Shown here piece by piece: positions 1-7,080 of a DNA stretch of 64,000 nt. The translations under genes were made by a program, and so were the position numbers. A model generated the notes under the pieces. It saw only the letters and a program-made list of their open reading frames with translations. It searched no databases and was not told the DNA's origin. How positions within the stretch are numbered: position 1 is the stretch's first letter; each line of letters begins with the position of its first letter. This DNA comes from Hyalangium ruber. Lineage in GTDB: Bacteria > Myxococcota > Myxococcia > Myxococcales > Myxococcaceae. The stretch is taken from the NCBI RefSeq assembly GCF_034259325.1, contig NZ_JAXIVS010000004.1, forward strand, positions 310,001-374,000, in the 5' to 3' direction.

Positions 1-14
1 CCCTGCCCGCGCCG

Positions 15-1997
15 ATGCAGGAGCTGGCGCGCACCCTGGCCCCGATGGAGACGGCCCTGGGCCTGTCTGGCGTCGAGGCCGTGCGCTCCCTGCTGCCCGC
101 CTCCGGCCACCGCCGGGAGGCGCCCGTGTCCCAGGCCTCCTTCCACGTGGACGCGCTGCGCACCGTGCTGGAGCGCACCTACACCGCCGAGCGCGCCCAG
201 GTGCGCCAGTGGCTCCGCGAGCCCGCGTTCCGCCACGCGGACGAGCGCGACACGGCGGCGTACCGGGCGCGGGTGTTCTCCTGGCTGGAGCAGCTCTCCG
301 AGCGCGGGCTGGGGAAGCTGGCCTACCCGGATGACCTGACGAAGGTGGACCTGGGCGCCTTCATCGCCGCCTTCGAGACGCTGGCCTACTTCGACCTGAG
401 CCTCGTGGTGAAGGTGGGAGTGAACTTCGGGCTGTTCGGCGGCAGCATCTACTTCCTGGGCACGGAGCGGCACCACCGCGAGGTGCTGCCGAAGGTGGCC
501 TCGCTGGAGCTGCCGGGTTGCTTCGCCATGAGCGAGCTGGGCCACGGCTCCAACGTGCGGGACGTGGAGACGGTGGCCCGCTACGACGCGGGGACGGGCG
601 AGTTCGTGGTGCATACGCCCTCGGAGACGGCGCGCAAGGAGTGGATCGGCAACGCGGCCCAGCACGCGCGGATGGCCACGGTGTTCGCACAGCTCGAGGT
701 GAACGGCGAGCGCCATGGTGTCCACGCGCTGCTCGTGCCGCTGCGAGACGAGAAGGGGCGCCTGCTGCCGGGCGTGCGGGTAGAGGACTGCGGGCTGAAG
801 ATGGGGCTCAACGGCGTGGACAACGGGCGGCTGTGGTTCGACCAGGTGCGCGTACCTCGCGAGAACCTGCTGGACCGCTTCGCGCAGGTGAGCGCGGAGG
901 GCGAGTACACCAGCACCATCACCAGCGCCTCCAAGCGCTTCTTCACCATGCTGGGCACGCTGGTGGCGGGCCGGGTGAGCGTGGCGTGCGGAGGGCTGAG
1001 CGCGACCAAGAGCGGCCTGGCCATCGCCATCGCCTACGGAGACCAGCGCCGGCAGTTCGGCCCGGCCGGAGCCGACGAGGTGCGGCTGCTGGACTACCAG
1101 ACGCACCAACTGAAGCTGCTGCGCCCGCTGGCGACCACCTACGCCTTGGACTTCGCGCTGAAGTACCTGGTGAAGCGCTACGTGGGGCGCACGGAAGCAG
1201 ACGCGATGGAGGTGGAGGCGCTGGCCGCGGGCCTCAAGGCGTACGCCACGTGGCAGACCACGCGGACGCTGCAGGTGGCGCGCGAGGCGTGCGGCGGCCA
1301 GGGGTATCTGGTGGCCAACCGACTGCCCTCGCTGAAGGCGGACACGGATGTATTCACCACCTTCGAGGGCGACAACACGGTGCTGATGCAGCTGGTGGCC
1401 AAGAGCCTGCTCACCGGCTATCGGCAGCAGTTCGCGGACGACCGCGTCTTCACGGTCATGCGGTTCATCGTGGAGCGGGCCTCGGGCGCGCTGTCGGACC
1501 GCAACCCGTTCCAGGTGCGGCGCACGGGCAGCGAGCACCTGCGGGATGGGGACTTCCAGCTGCGAGCGCTGCGCTTCCGGGAGGCGGACCTGCTGGCCTC
1601 AGCGGCGCGGCGGCTGCGCAAGCGCCTGGGCACGGGCATGGACTCGTTCCAGGCGTTCAACCAGGTGCAGGACCACCTGCTGACGCTGGCGCACGCGCAC
1701 GTGCAGCGCGTGGTGCTGGAGCAGTTCCTGGCGGGCGTGGAGCAGGTGGAGGACCCGGCGGTGAAGGCGGTGCTGGGGCGGCTGTGTGACTTGTACGGCC
1801 TGGGCTGCCTGATGGACGCCAGCGGCTGGTTCCTGGAGAACGAGCACATCGAGAGCGGCAAGGCCAAGGCCATCCGCAAGGAGGTGTCGCGGCTGTGTAC
1901 GGAGGTGCGGCCGGACGCGGTGGCGCTGATTCAGGCCTTCGGGATTCCGGACGCGTGCCTGGATGCGCCCATTGGCCTGGGGCACCTGTCGCCGTGA
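15..1997 (+). CDS. Acyl-CoA oxidase/dehydrogenase family flavoprotein (5' end uncertain)
   Basis: FAD-dependent alpha,beta-dehydrogenation of acyl-CoA in fatty acid beta-oxidation, probably cytosolic. The 660-residue product has the length and layout of acyl-CoA oxidases rather than of ~380-residue acyl-CoA dehydrogenases: an N-terminal helical domain, a middle beta domain with the flavin-contacting stretch AMSELGHGSN (about residue 171 onward), and a C-terminal helical half with CGGQGY followed by FEGDNTVL. Glu451 of that last motif is at the place of the catalytic base in acyl-CoA oxidases. The reading frame is open to the window edge, so Met at position 15 may be internal. Whether O2 or an ETF is the electron acceptor cannot be read from the sequence. 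Confidence 0.85.
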   Translation: MQELARTLAPMETALGLSGVEAVRSLLPASGHRREAPVSQASFHVDALRTVLERTYTAERAQVRQWLREPAFRHADERDTAAYRARVFSWLEQLSERGLGKLAYPDDLTKVDLGAFIAAFETLAYFDLSLVVKVGVNFGLFGGSIYFLGTERHHREVLPKVASLELPGCFAMSELGHGSNVRDVETVARYDAGTGEFVVHTPSETARKEWIGNAAQHARMATVFAQLEVNGERHGVHALLVPLRDEKGRLLPGVRVEDCGLKMGLNGVDNGRLWFDQVRVPRENLLDRFAQVSAEGEYTSTITSASKRFFTMLGTLVAGRVSVACGGLSATKSGLAIAIAYGDQRRQFGPAGADEVRLLDYQTHQLKLLRPLATTYALDFALKYLVKRYVGRTEADAMEVEALAAGLKAYATWQTTRTLQVAREACGGQGYLVANRLPSLKADTDVFTTFEGDNTVLMQLVAKSLLTGYRQQFADDRVFTVMRFIVERASGALSDRNPFQVRRTGSEHLRDGDFQLRALRFREADLLASAARRLRKRLGTGMDSFQAFNQVQDHLLTLAHAHVQRVVLEQFLAGVEQVEDPAVKAVLGRLCDLYGLGCLMDASGWFLENEHIESGKAKAIRKEVSRLCTEVRPDAVALIQAFGIPDACLDAPIGLGHLSP

Positions 1998-2061
1998 GGT
2001 GGACAGTGGCGCGAGGACGCGGCTGACGCGGGCGGGGGCCGGTAGCACACTGCCGGCTCCT

Positions 2062-2577
2062 ATGAATCGACTCCCGCTGTTGCTGACGCTCGCGCTGCTG
2101 ACCGGCTGTGCCACCACTTCGGGGGCTCGGAACCTCACCGCTGAAGAGGAGAACAAGCGGCTGGCCCGGGCCTTCATCGAGGAGATCTACAACCAGCGCC
2201 AGCTCGACCGCATCCCCGTGTACGTGGCGCCGGACTTCGTGGACCTGTCCCAGAACGCCTCACCGGAGGACCGTGGGCCGGACTCCGTGCGCAAGCAGGT
2301 GGAGCAGAGCATTCAGGCGATTCCGGACCTGCGGTTCGACATCCAGCACCTGATCTCGGAGGGAGACCTGGTCCTCATCCACTGGAAGGCGACGGGAACG
2401 GACGCGAAGGCGGTGGACGAGGCGGGGCAGCCCCGACCGCTGACGCTCCACGGACACTCGCTCTTCCGGATGCGCGCGGGGCAGCTCCTCGAGTCCTGGG
2501 ACATCACCGACCAGCTCGGCATGCTGCTCCAGCGGGGCTACAAGCTGCTCCCCCCGCCGGCCGTCTCCGCCCCTTGA
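2062..2577 (+). CDS. SnoaL/NTF2-like lipoprotein
   Basis: 171-residue protein with a lipoprotein signal peptide ending in the lipobox LTGC (Cys16), followed by one NTF2-like (SnoaL/ester-cyclase-like) domain. Visible hallmarks are the opening helix with ARAFIEEIYNQ, a DLSQN segment, and a closing strand ending in ESWDITDQLGML. This fold serves as a small-ligand pocket or enzyme scaffold; no catalytic role can be assigned here. I chose ATG 2062 because it places the signal peptide at the N terminus; an upstream in-frame start at 1963 would overlap the preceding gene and bury it. It ends 7 bp before a convergent gene. Confidence 0.75.
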   Translation: MNRLPLLLTLALLTGCATTSGARNLTAEEENKRLARAFIEEIYNQRQLDRIPVYVAPDFVDLSQNASPEDRGPDSVRKQVEQSIQAIPDLRFDIQHLISEGDLVLIHWKATGTDAKAVDEAGQPRPLTLHGHSLFRMRAGQLLESWDITDQLGMLLQRGYKLLPPPAVSAP

Positions 2578-2584
2578 GCCTTGG

Positions 2585-3205
2585 CTACTGCACGCTGGAG
2601 GGCGCGCGGAACACCTCTCCGTCGAGCCCCTCCAGCACGAGACTGGCGTTGTTGGAGGGCGACACCCGCAGCGTGGCTCGGGGCTGACCCAGGCGGTCCA
2701 CGAGCAACAACCCCGGCGAGCCATGCTCGTCCGCGCCGAGGATGGCGCGCGGCCGGCCGTCCCCATCCGCCAGCTCCAGCCGGGACGAGCCATCGGGGAA
2801 CATGCCCACGGCGAAGAACTCCGTGCCGCCGTTCTTCGCGAACGCCAGGCGCGGCGCCTCATCCGAGTACACGGTGAGCTCGGCCAAGGTGTTGCCCTCG
2901 GCGGTCGAGAAGCGCAGCTTGGGCGAGCCATCCTTCGACACGCCCAGCAGGGCCCGGGGGTTGCCCGCGGCATCGTTGAGCACCAGCCCCGAGTAGCCCT
3001 CCCGCTCGGCGGAGAGCGTGGCGCGCGGACGCCCCTGGGCATCCGCCAGCGTGAGCCGGGACACCACCAGTTCCTCCTTGTCCCCGCCCTGAACGAGCGC
3101 GGCGCTCACTGCCACGGCCGCCAGCACCAGCGCGCCGACGGCCACGCCCTGCATGCGCCGGTAGCCACGCTCCAGACGCTCCAGCCGCGAGTCGAGGTTC
3201 TCCAT
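2585..3205 (-). CDS. Membrane-anchored beta-repeat protein
   Basis: 206-residue protein of unknown function. It starts with a short charged coiled-coil-like segment (residues 1-18), has one membrane helix (about 20-38), then an extracytoplasmic region built from a repeated beta motif. A D-x-x-G-x-P-R-A signature recurs at about residues 55, 78, 148 and 170, with intermediate strands rich in L and G, suggesting a solenoid or blade-like fold. Start ATG at 3203-3205 puts the coiled coil and membrane helix at the N terminus; a much longer in-frame extension would run through the divergent protease gene and is not credible. It is divergent from the M48 protease across 163 bp. Confidence 0.65.
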   Translation of the reverse strand: MENLDSRLERLERGYRRMQGVAVGALVLAAVAVSAALVQGGDKEELVVSRLTLADAQGRPRATLSAEREGYSGLVLNDAAGNPRALLGVSKDGSPKLRFSTAEGNTLAELTVYSDEAPRLAFAKNGGTEFFAVGMFPDGSSRLELADGDGRPRAILGADEHGSPGLLLVDRLGQPRATLRVSPSNNASLVLEGLDGEVFRAPSSVQ

Positions 3206-3368
3206 GTGCGACGGCCTCCCGAACGAGCCCACTGAGGCAGACCCGGACGGGGAGAAGCTAACGAACCTCCGGGCACAATGCGCGCCCCTCTGTCCGCCAG
3301 TGACGCGAAGCGCACCCGGAGAGTGGCTCCCCGAGGGGAGGCGCCCTATCGGGAGGCCTGGAGGTGTC

Positions 3369-4799
3369 ATGCCCCGAAGTCTTCTGCTCCTGCCCCTGCT
3401 CCTCGTGCTCGCCGCGTGCGCGCGCAACCCCGTCACCGGCAAGCGCCAGTTCTCGCTGGTCTCCCAGGGGGACGAGATCGCCATCGGCCAGCAAGCGGCC
3501 AAGGATGTGCAGCAGTCCATCGGCCTCGTCGCCAATCCGCAGCTCCAGCAGTACGTCTCCACCATCGGCCTGTCCATGGCGCGCCAGTCGGAGCGACCGG
3601 ACCTGCCGTGGAGCTTCCAGGTGGTGGATGACCCGGCGGTGAACGCCTTCGCACTGCCGGGCGGCCCCGTCTTCGTCACGCGGGGGTTGATGGCGCACCT
3701 CAACTCGGAGGCGGAGCTGGCGGCGGTCATCGGCCACGAGATCGGCCACATCACCGCCAAGCACTCGGTGAGTCAGATCTCCAAGGCGCAGCTGGCGCAG
3801 TTGGGGCTGGGCGTGGGCGCCATCCTCGAGCCAGACCTGGCGAAGTACGGCCAGCTCGCCTCGGCGGGGCTGCAGCTCCTCTTCCTCAAATACGGGCGCG
3901 ACGCCGAGAACCAGTCGGACGAGCTGGGCTTCCGCTACATGGTGGCTCAGGGCTACGACCCGCGCGAGATGCAGGACGTCTTCGTCACCCTGGGCAAGGT
4001 GGGCGAGGCGAGCGGCGCCGGCCGGCTGCCCACGTGGCTCGCCACGCACCCCAACCCCGAGGACCGGCTGGAGAAGACGCAAGAGCGTCTCGCCCGGCTC
4101 GGTACGCTCCCGGAAGGCAGGAAGGTGGTCCAAGCCGAGTACCTGCGGATGCTCCAGGGCCTGGCGTACGGAGAGAACCCCCGGCAGGGCTTCTTCCGGG
4201 GCAACCTCTTCCTCCACCCGGAGCTGCGCTTCCAGTTCGAGTTCCCCCAGGGCTGGCAGACCGCGAACCAGACGCAGGCGGTGCTCGGGGCCAGTCCCCA
4301 GCAGGATGCCCTGGTGGGGCTGGGCACGGTGGGAGGCCTCTCACCGGAGCAGGCCCTGCAACAGTTCTTCTCGCAGCCGGGCATCGCCCCGCTCGTGGTG
4401 CCGGCGACGGGGCTTCCCCCGGCCACGAGCTACTTCGAGGCCCAGACGGAGCAGGGCGTCATCCGCGGCCTGACGACCTTCCTCTCCTGGCGAGGAGGGA
4501 CGCTGCAGCTCGTCGGCTACACGGTGGCGGCCCAGCTCCCTCAATATGACTCCGCCTTCCGAGCCACCTTCGCCAGCTTCCGGGAACTGACCGACCCGGC
4601 GGCGCTGGCGGCGCAGCCCGCGCGCATCGAGCTGGTGACGCTGGACCAGGCGATGACGCTGGAGCAGTTCCAGGCCCGCTCCCCATCCACCGTCTCACTG
4701 GCGGAGCTGGCCCTCATCAACGGCGTGCAACCGGGAGAGACGCTCGCGGCCGGAAGGCTGGTGAAGCGTGTGACGGGGGGCGTGTCCCCCAGCCCCTGA
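3369..4799 (+). CDS. M48-family metalloprotease lipoprotein (BepA/LoiP-like)
   Basis: 476-residue zinc metallopeptidase, anchored as a lipoprotein (lipobox LAAC, Cys17). The M48 catalytic signature HEIGH is at residues 123-127, and Glu180 in AENQSDELG is the expected third zinc ligand. Relatives such as E. coli BepA (YfgC) and LoiP cut misfolded or stalled outer-membrane proteins in the periplasm. The C-terminal half (about 290-476) lacks clear TPRs and instead carries a region common in myxobacterial homologues, ending in a segment resembling a LysM-like tail (LALINGVQPGETLAAG). ATG 3369 is chosen because it begins a textbook signal peptide; the upstream in-frame extension has no such signal. 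Confidence 0.85.
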   Translation: MPRSLLLLPLLLVLAACARNPVTGKRQFSLVSQGDEIAIGQQAAKDVQQSIGLVANPQLQQYVSTIGLSMARQSERPDLPWSFQVVDDPAVNAFALPGGPVFVTRGLMAHLNSEAELAAVIGHEIGHITAKHSVSQISKAQLAQLGLGVGAILEPDLAKYGQLASAGLQLLFLKYGRDAENQSDELGFRYMVAQGYDPREMQDVFVTLGKVGEASGAGRLPTWLATHPNPEDRLEKTQERLARLGTLPEGRKVVQAEYLRMLQGLAYGENPRQGFFRGNLFLHPELRFQFEFPQGWQTANQTQAVLGASPQQDALVGLGTVGGLSPEQALQQFFSQPGIAPLVVPATGLPPATSYFEAQTEQGVIRGLTTFLSWRGGTLQLVGYTVAAQLPQYDSAFRATFASFRELTDPAALAAQPARIELVTLDQAMTLEQFQARSPSTVSLAELALINGVQPGETLAAGRLVKRVTGGVSPSP

Positions 4800-4917
4800 C
4801 ATTCTGTGCGAGGCTGTCGGGCACAACCCTTCCCGGTGGTGCCCCCATGCGCCTGCTGCCCCGCTGCCCAGGGACGGCGGGGGCAAGCCCGCGGGAGACG
4901 CCTGCGCCAAGCCGTAG
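4800..4917. other. Convergent intergenic spacer
   Basis: 118 bp between the convergent M48 protease gene and the small membrane-protein gene. A short inverted repeat GGGCAC...GTGCCC lies near 4820-4845 and might help end transcription; there is no T-tract. Confidence 0.3.
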
Positions 4918-5166
4918 TCAGCGCCGGTCCCGCTGGAGATCCGAGAGGATCTTCTTCAGGTACCAGGTCTCCTCCTGGCCGGGGAACCGCTCCTTGAGCG
5001 CCATCACGTGCCGCGCGAGCGACTCCTCGGCCTGGACTCGGGGCAGGGGCGTGTTTCGGAACCAGGCGCGCCGCAGCCGCTGGGCCTCACTGCCTCGGAG
5101 CACCAGCCCCACGACGACCGCGAACCCGACCAACCCCAGGATGATGAGCGCCGTACTGCCGTCCAC
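4918..5166 (-). CDS. Small single-pass membrane protein, downstream of retron RT
   Basis: 82-residue protein. Residues 5-25 form one strongly hydrophobic helix (ALIILGLVGFAVVVGLVL), followed by a positively charged stop-transfer (RRAW) and about 55 polar residues that should lie in the cytoplasm. No known family is recognised. It is on the same strand as the retron reverse transcriptase and starts 66 bp after its stop codon. Several retron systems pair the RT and msDNA with a small membrane-spanning effector, so an effector role is an inference from position and topology only. It could equally be an unrelated conserved small membrane protein. Confidence 0.6.
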   Translation of the reverse strand: MDGSTALIILGLVGFAVVVGLVLRGSEAQRLRRAWFRNTPLPRVQAEESLARHVMALKERFPGQEETWYLKKILSDLQRDRR

Positions 5167-5232
5167 ACAACCTCCCCACGAAGGATCCGCAGGAGTCTAC
5201 TCAGCCCGGTGACACGCGGCGGGCTTCCTCGC

Positions 5233-6798
5233 TCAGTACAGCTTCCACCACTTCTTCTTCGGGGGATCCTCGGGCTTCGGAGGCTCCTCCGTGGGAGCCG
5301 GACCGCTGGCAGCCGGAGGGGCAACGGGAGCGGCGACGGTTCCAGGCTTCGGAGCCGCCGCGCCCGGCTTGCGCCAAGGCAGCTCCACCGGCTTGCGCCC
5401 ATGCTTCCGCTCCAGCGCCCGGGCCTTCTCCTGGAACACCTTGCCCTTGGCCGGGTCCACCATGGCCACGTAGTGGGCGAAGCCCACCGCGGACGCAATC
5501 ACGTCCGTTGAGCCATTCCACTGCTTGCCCTCGGGCCCGCTCTTCTCGAGCTGGTGCAGCAGGGCCCGGAAGCGCCGCAGCGTCTCGCGGTCCACGCCGG
5601 GCTTGTCGTTGACGACGACGCCCGTCACCTCCTGCTGCCCGCCCCGCCGCAGCACCCGCGTCTTGTCCGGGTGCGGAGCGAAGTCCTCCTTGCGGATGAC
5701 GAAGCGCGCCAGCCGCAACATCTTCCCCACGTCCCCACCGCCCGAGCGGGGCGCGGAGAACGTCAGGTCATCCGCGTAGCGCGTATACGTGAAGCCCAGC
5801 TTGCGCGCCGCGCCCTGCAGCCGTCGGTCGAGCCTGAGGCACAACAGGTTCGTCAGCGCCGGAGAGGTGGGAGCGCCCTGCGGCAGCCGCCGCCCGCCCT
5901 GCGCCACGAAGTAGCGCTGTCCGTCCAGCTCCACCTCCTCCACGTCCGGCTCGGTACACAGCAGCGCCAGCGCCGTGGCCGTCGCCTCGCTGTAGCCCAG
6001 CTTCACGAAGAAGCCCTTCACCCGGGGGTAGCGCACCGTGGGGAAGAAGTCCTTCAGGTCCAGGTTCACCACCACGGATGCGCCCACGTGCGGCCGCGCG
6101 TTGCTGACGATGGAGCGCCCCGGACGAAACCCGTGCGCCGCCTCGTGCATGGGCAGCTTCTCCAGCACGTTCTCCAGCACCCAGTGCTGCGCCGCCTTCA
6201 GCCGGGGCCGGGGCGCGGAGATGAGCCGCAGGCCGCCCGTCTTCTTCGGCAGCGCGAAGCGCACGTAGTTCGTCCGCGTGGCCACCTGACGCGCGTAGCA
6301 CAGCCCTCGCAGCTGCCCCACCGTGAGCCCCAGCGCCTGCGCCAGCGCCTCCGGCGTCTCCAGCTTCGGCAGCCCCTGGCGCTCCAGCTTCGTCGCGTCC
6401 GGGGTGCGCTGGCTCAGGCCTCCCGACACCCCGCGCCCGAGGAAGAGGATCTCCTTGGCCTTGCGCGCCTTCCACGCCTCGGCCCGCGCCACCCGCTCGC
6501 GCTCGCGCCGCTCCTTCGTCTCCTTCTGCTTGCGCTTGCTCTCGGCCAGCCGCTTCTTGCGCAGCTCCTTCTTCAGCCGCTCCAGGTTGCCCAGCCGGCT
6601 CGCCTCGCCCGTGAGCGCGCGAATCTGCCGCTCGAGCTCCGCCTTGCGGTGGACCTCGTCCCGAGGGTCTCCAGGCGCGCCGCTGCGCGCGGGCCAGAAG
6701 CCCAGCCGCACCATCTCCTCGAGGATGACCTCATCCTTCGAGCTGTGCTGGATGCGCTCGTACAGCTCCTGCCGATTCCGAGGGGGTTGTTGGGCCAT
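5233..6798 (-). CDS. ret: Retron reverse transcriptase (Mx162-type)
   Basis: 521-residue retron RT that would prime from the 2'-OH of a branching G in its own msr RNA and copy the msd region into msDNA. Palm motifs appear in order: NLDLKDFF with Asp247/Asp250 (about 245-252), LPQGAPTSP (305-313), and the catalytic YADD (341-344). Retron-specific features are also present: NAxxH as NARPH (233-237, region X) and VTG (391-393, region Y, which recognises msr). The N terminus has a 170-residue extension containing a highly charged Lys/Arg/Glu coiled coil (about 55-115), as in long myxobacterial RTs. The C terminus is a Pro/Ala/Lys-rich tail ending in KKKWWKLY. ATG 6798 lies 32 bp after the ncRNA gene. 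Confidence 0.95.
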   Translation of the reverse strand: MAQQPPRNRQELYERIQHSSKDEVILEEMVRLGFWPARSGAPGDPRDEVHRKAELERQIRALTGEASRLGNLERLKKELRKKRLAESKRKQKETKERRERERVARAEAWKARKAKEILFLGRGVSGGLSQRTPDATKLERQGLPKLETPEALAQALGLTVGQLRGLCYARQVATRTNYVRFALPKKTGGLRLISAPRPRLKAAQHWVLENVLEKLPMHEAAHGFRPGRSIVSNARPHVGASVVVNLDLKDFFPTVRYPRVKGFFVKLGYSEATATALALLCTEPDVEEVELDGQRYFVAQGGRRLPQGAPTSPALTNLLCLRLDRRLQGAARKLGFTYTRYADDLTFSAPRSGGGDVGKMLRLARFVIRKEDFAPHPDKTRVLRRGGQQEVTGVVVNDKPGVDRETLRRFRALLHQLEKSGPEGKQWNGSTDVIASAVGFAHYVAMVDPAKGKVFQEKARALERKHGRKPVELPWRKPGAAAPKPGTVAAPVAPPAASGPAPTEEPPKPEDPPKKKWWKLY

Positions 6799-6830
6799 TT
6801 CGCTCTCATGAAGAGAGAGGAGGGTCCGTC

Positions 6831-6842
6831 CACGCGGCGGTC
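6831..6842 (-). repeat. Retron a2 inverted repeat
   Basis: Plus-strand CACGCGGCGGTC, the exact reverse complement of the plus-strand sequence at 7051-7062. It marks the 3' limit of the msr-msd RNA and the 5' end of the msDNA strand. Confidence 0.9.
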
Positions 6843-6890
6843 CGAGAGCACCTTCGTACTGCTCTCAGGACTGGCTCGTCTCGACTCAAG

Positions 6891-6963
6891 CCGTACGCCC
6901 TACCCCGGGGCCTATGGATTCACGGAATCCAAACCGCCATAGCCCTGGGGTAGGGATGTACGG
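6891..6963. repeat. msd long stem (msDNA hairpin)
   Basis: Imperfect inverted repeat whose arms begin CCGTAC and end GTACGG, with G/C-rich middle arms CCCTACCCC and GGGGTAGGG. The apex contains its own perfect 6-bp hairpin (GGATTC/GAATCC, 3-nt loop). This is the characteristic long, mismatched msDNA stem of myxobacterial retrons. Confidence 0.9.
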
Positions 6964-7050
6964 CACAGTCAAGAGCGGGCCAGTGAATCATCACAAGCCA
7001 TCAGGCAAGGACGGCGAAACGCCGCCCGGGTTGCAAGGTACCTGCCCTCT

Positions 7051-7062
7051 GACCGCCGCGTG
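7051..7062 (-). repeat. Retron a1 inverted repeat
   Basis: Plus-strand GACCGCCGCGTG, pairing perfectly with the a2 copy at 6831-6842. It marks the 5' end of the msr RNA. It sits only 18 bp after the stop codon of the SWIM-domain gene, so any dedicated retron promoter must lie inside that gene. Confidence 0.9.
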
Positions 7063-7080
7063 CGCGAACCCTCCCTCCCT

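Larger units (their letters stand above)
6831..7062 (-). ncRNA. msr-msd: Retron msr-msd RNA gene (complete)
   Basis: Template and primer RNA for the adjacent RT, transcribed on the minus strand. Its ends are marked by a perfect 12-bp inverted repeat, a1 at 7051-7062 and a2 at 6831-6842, which pair to expose the branching G. Just inside a1 the RNA reads AGAGGGC (7050 down to 7044), which supplies candidate branch guanosines. An msr hairpin with an 8-bp stem (one G-U) and 3-nt loop is at 7009-7027. The msd part holds a hairpin at 6844-6866 and a 73-nt imperfect palindrome at 6891-6963. Starting the DNA next to a2 and making it about 160 nt long would end it near 7004, the size of the classic Mx162 msDNA. 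Confidence 0.92.

Noticed and set aside
581-2177. Long open frames on the strand opposite the acyl-CoA oxidase gene
   Set aside because: They are Arg/Ser/Pro-rich shadows caused by high GC third positions; the plus-strand frame has all the family motifs.
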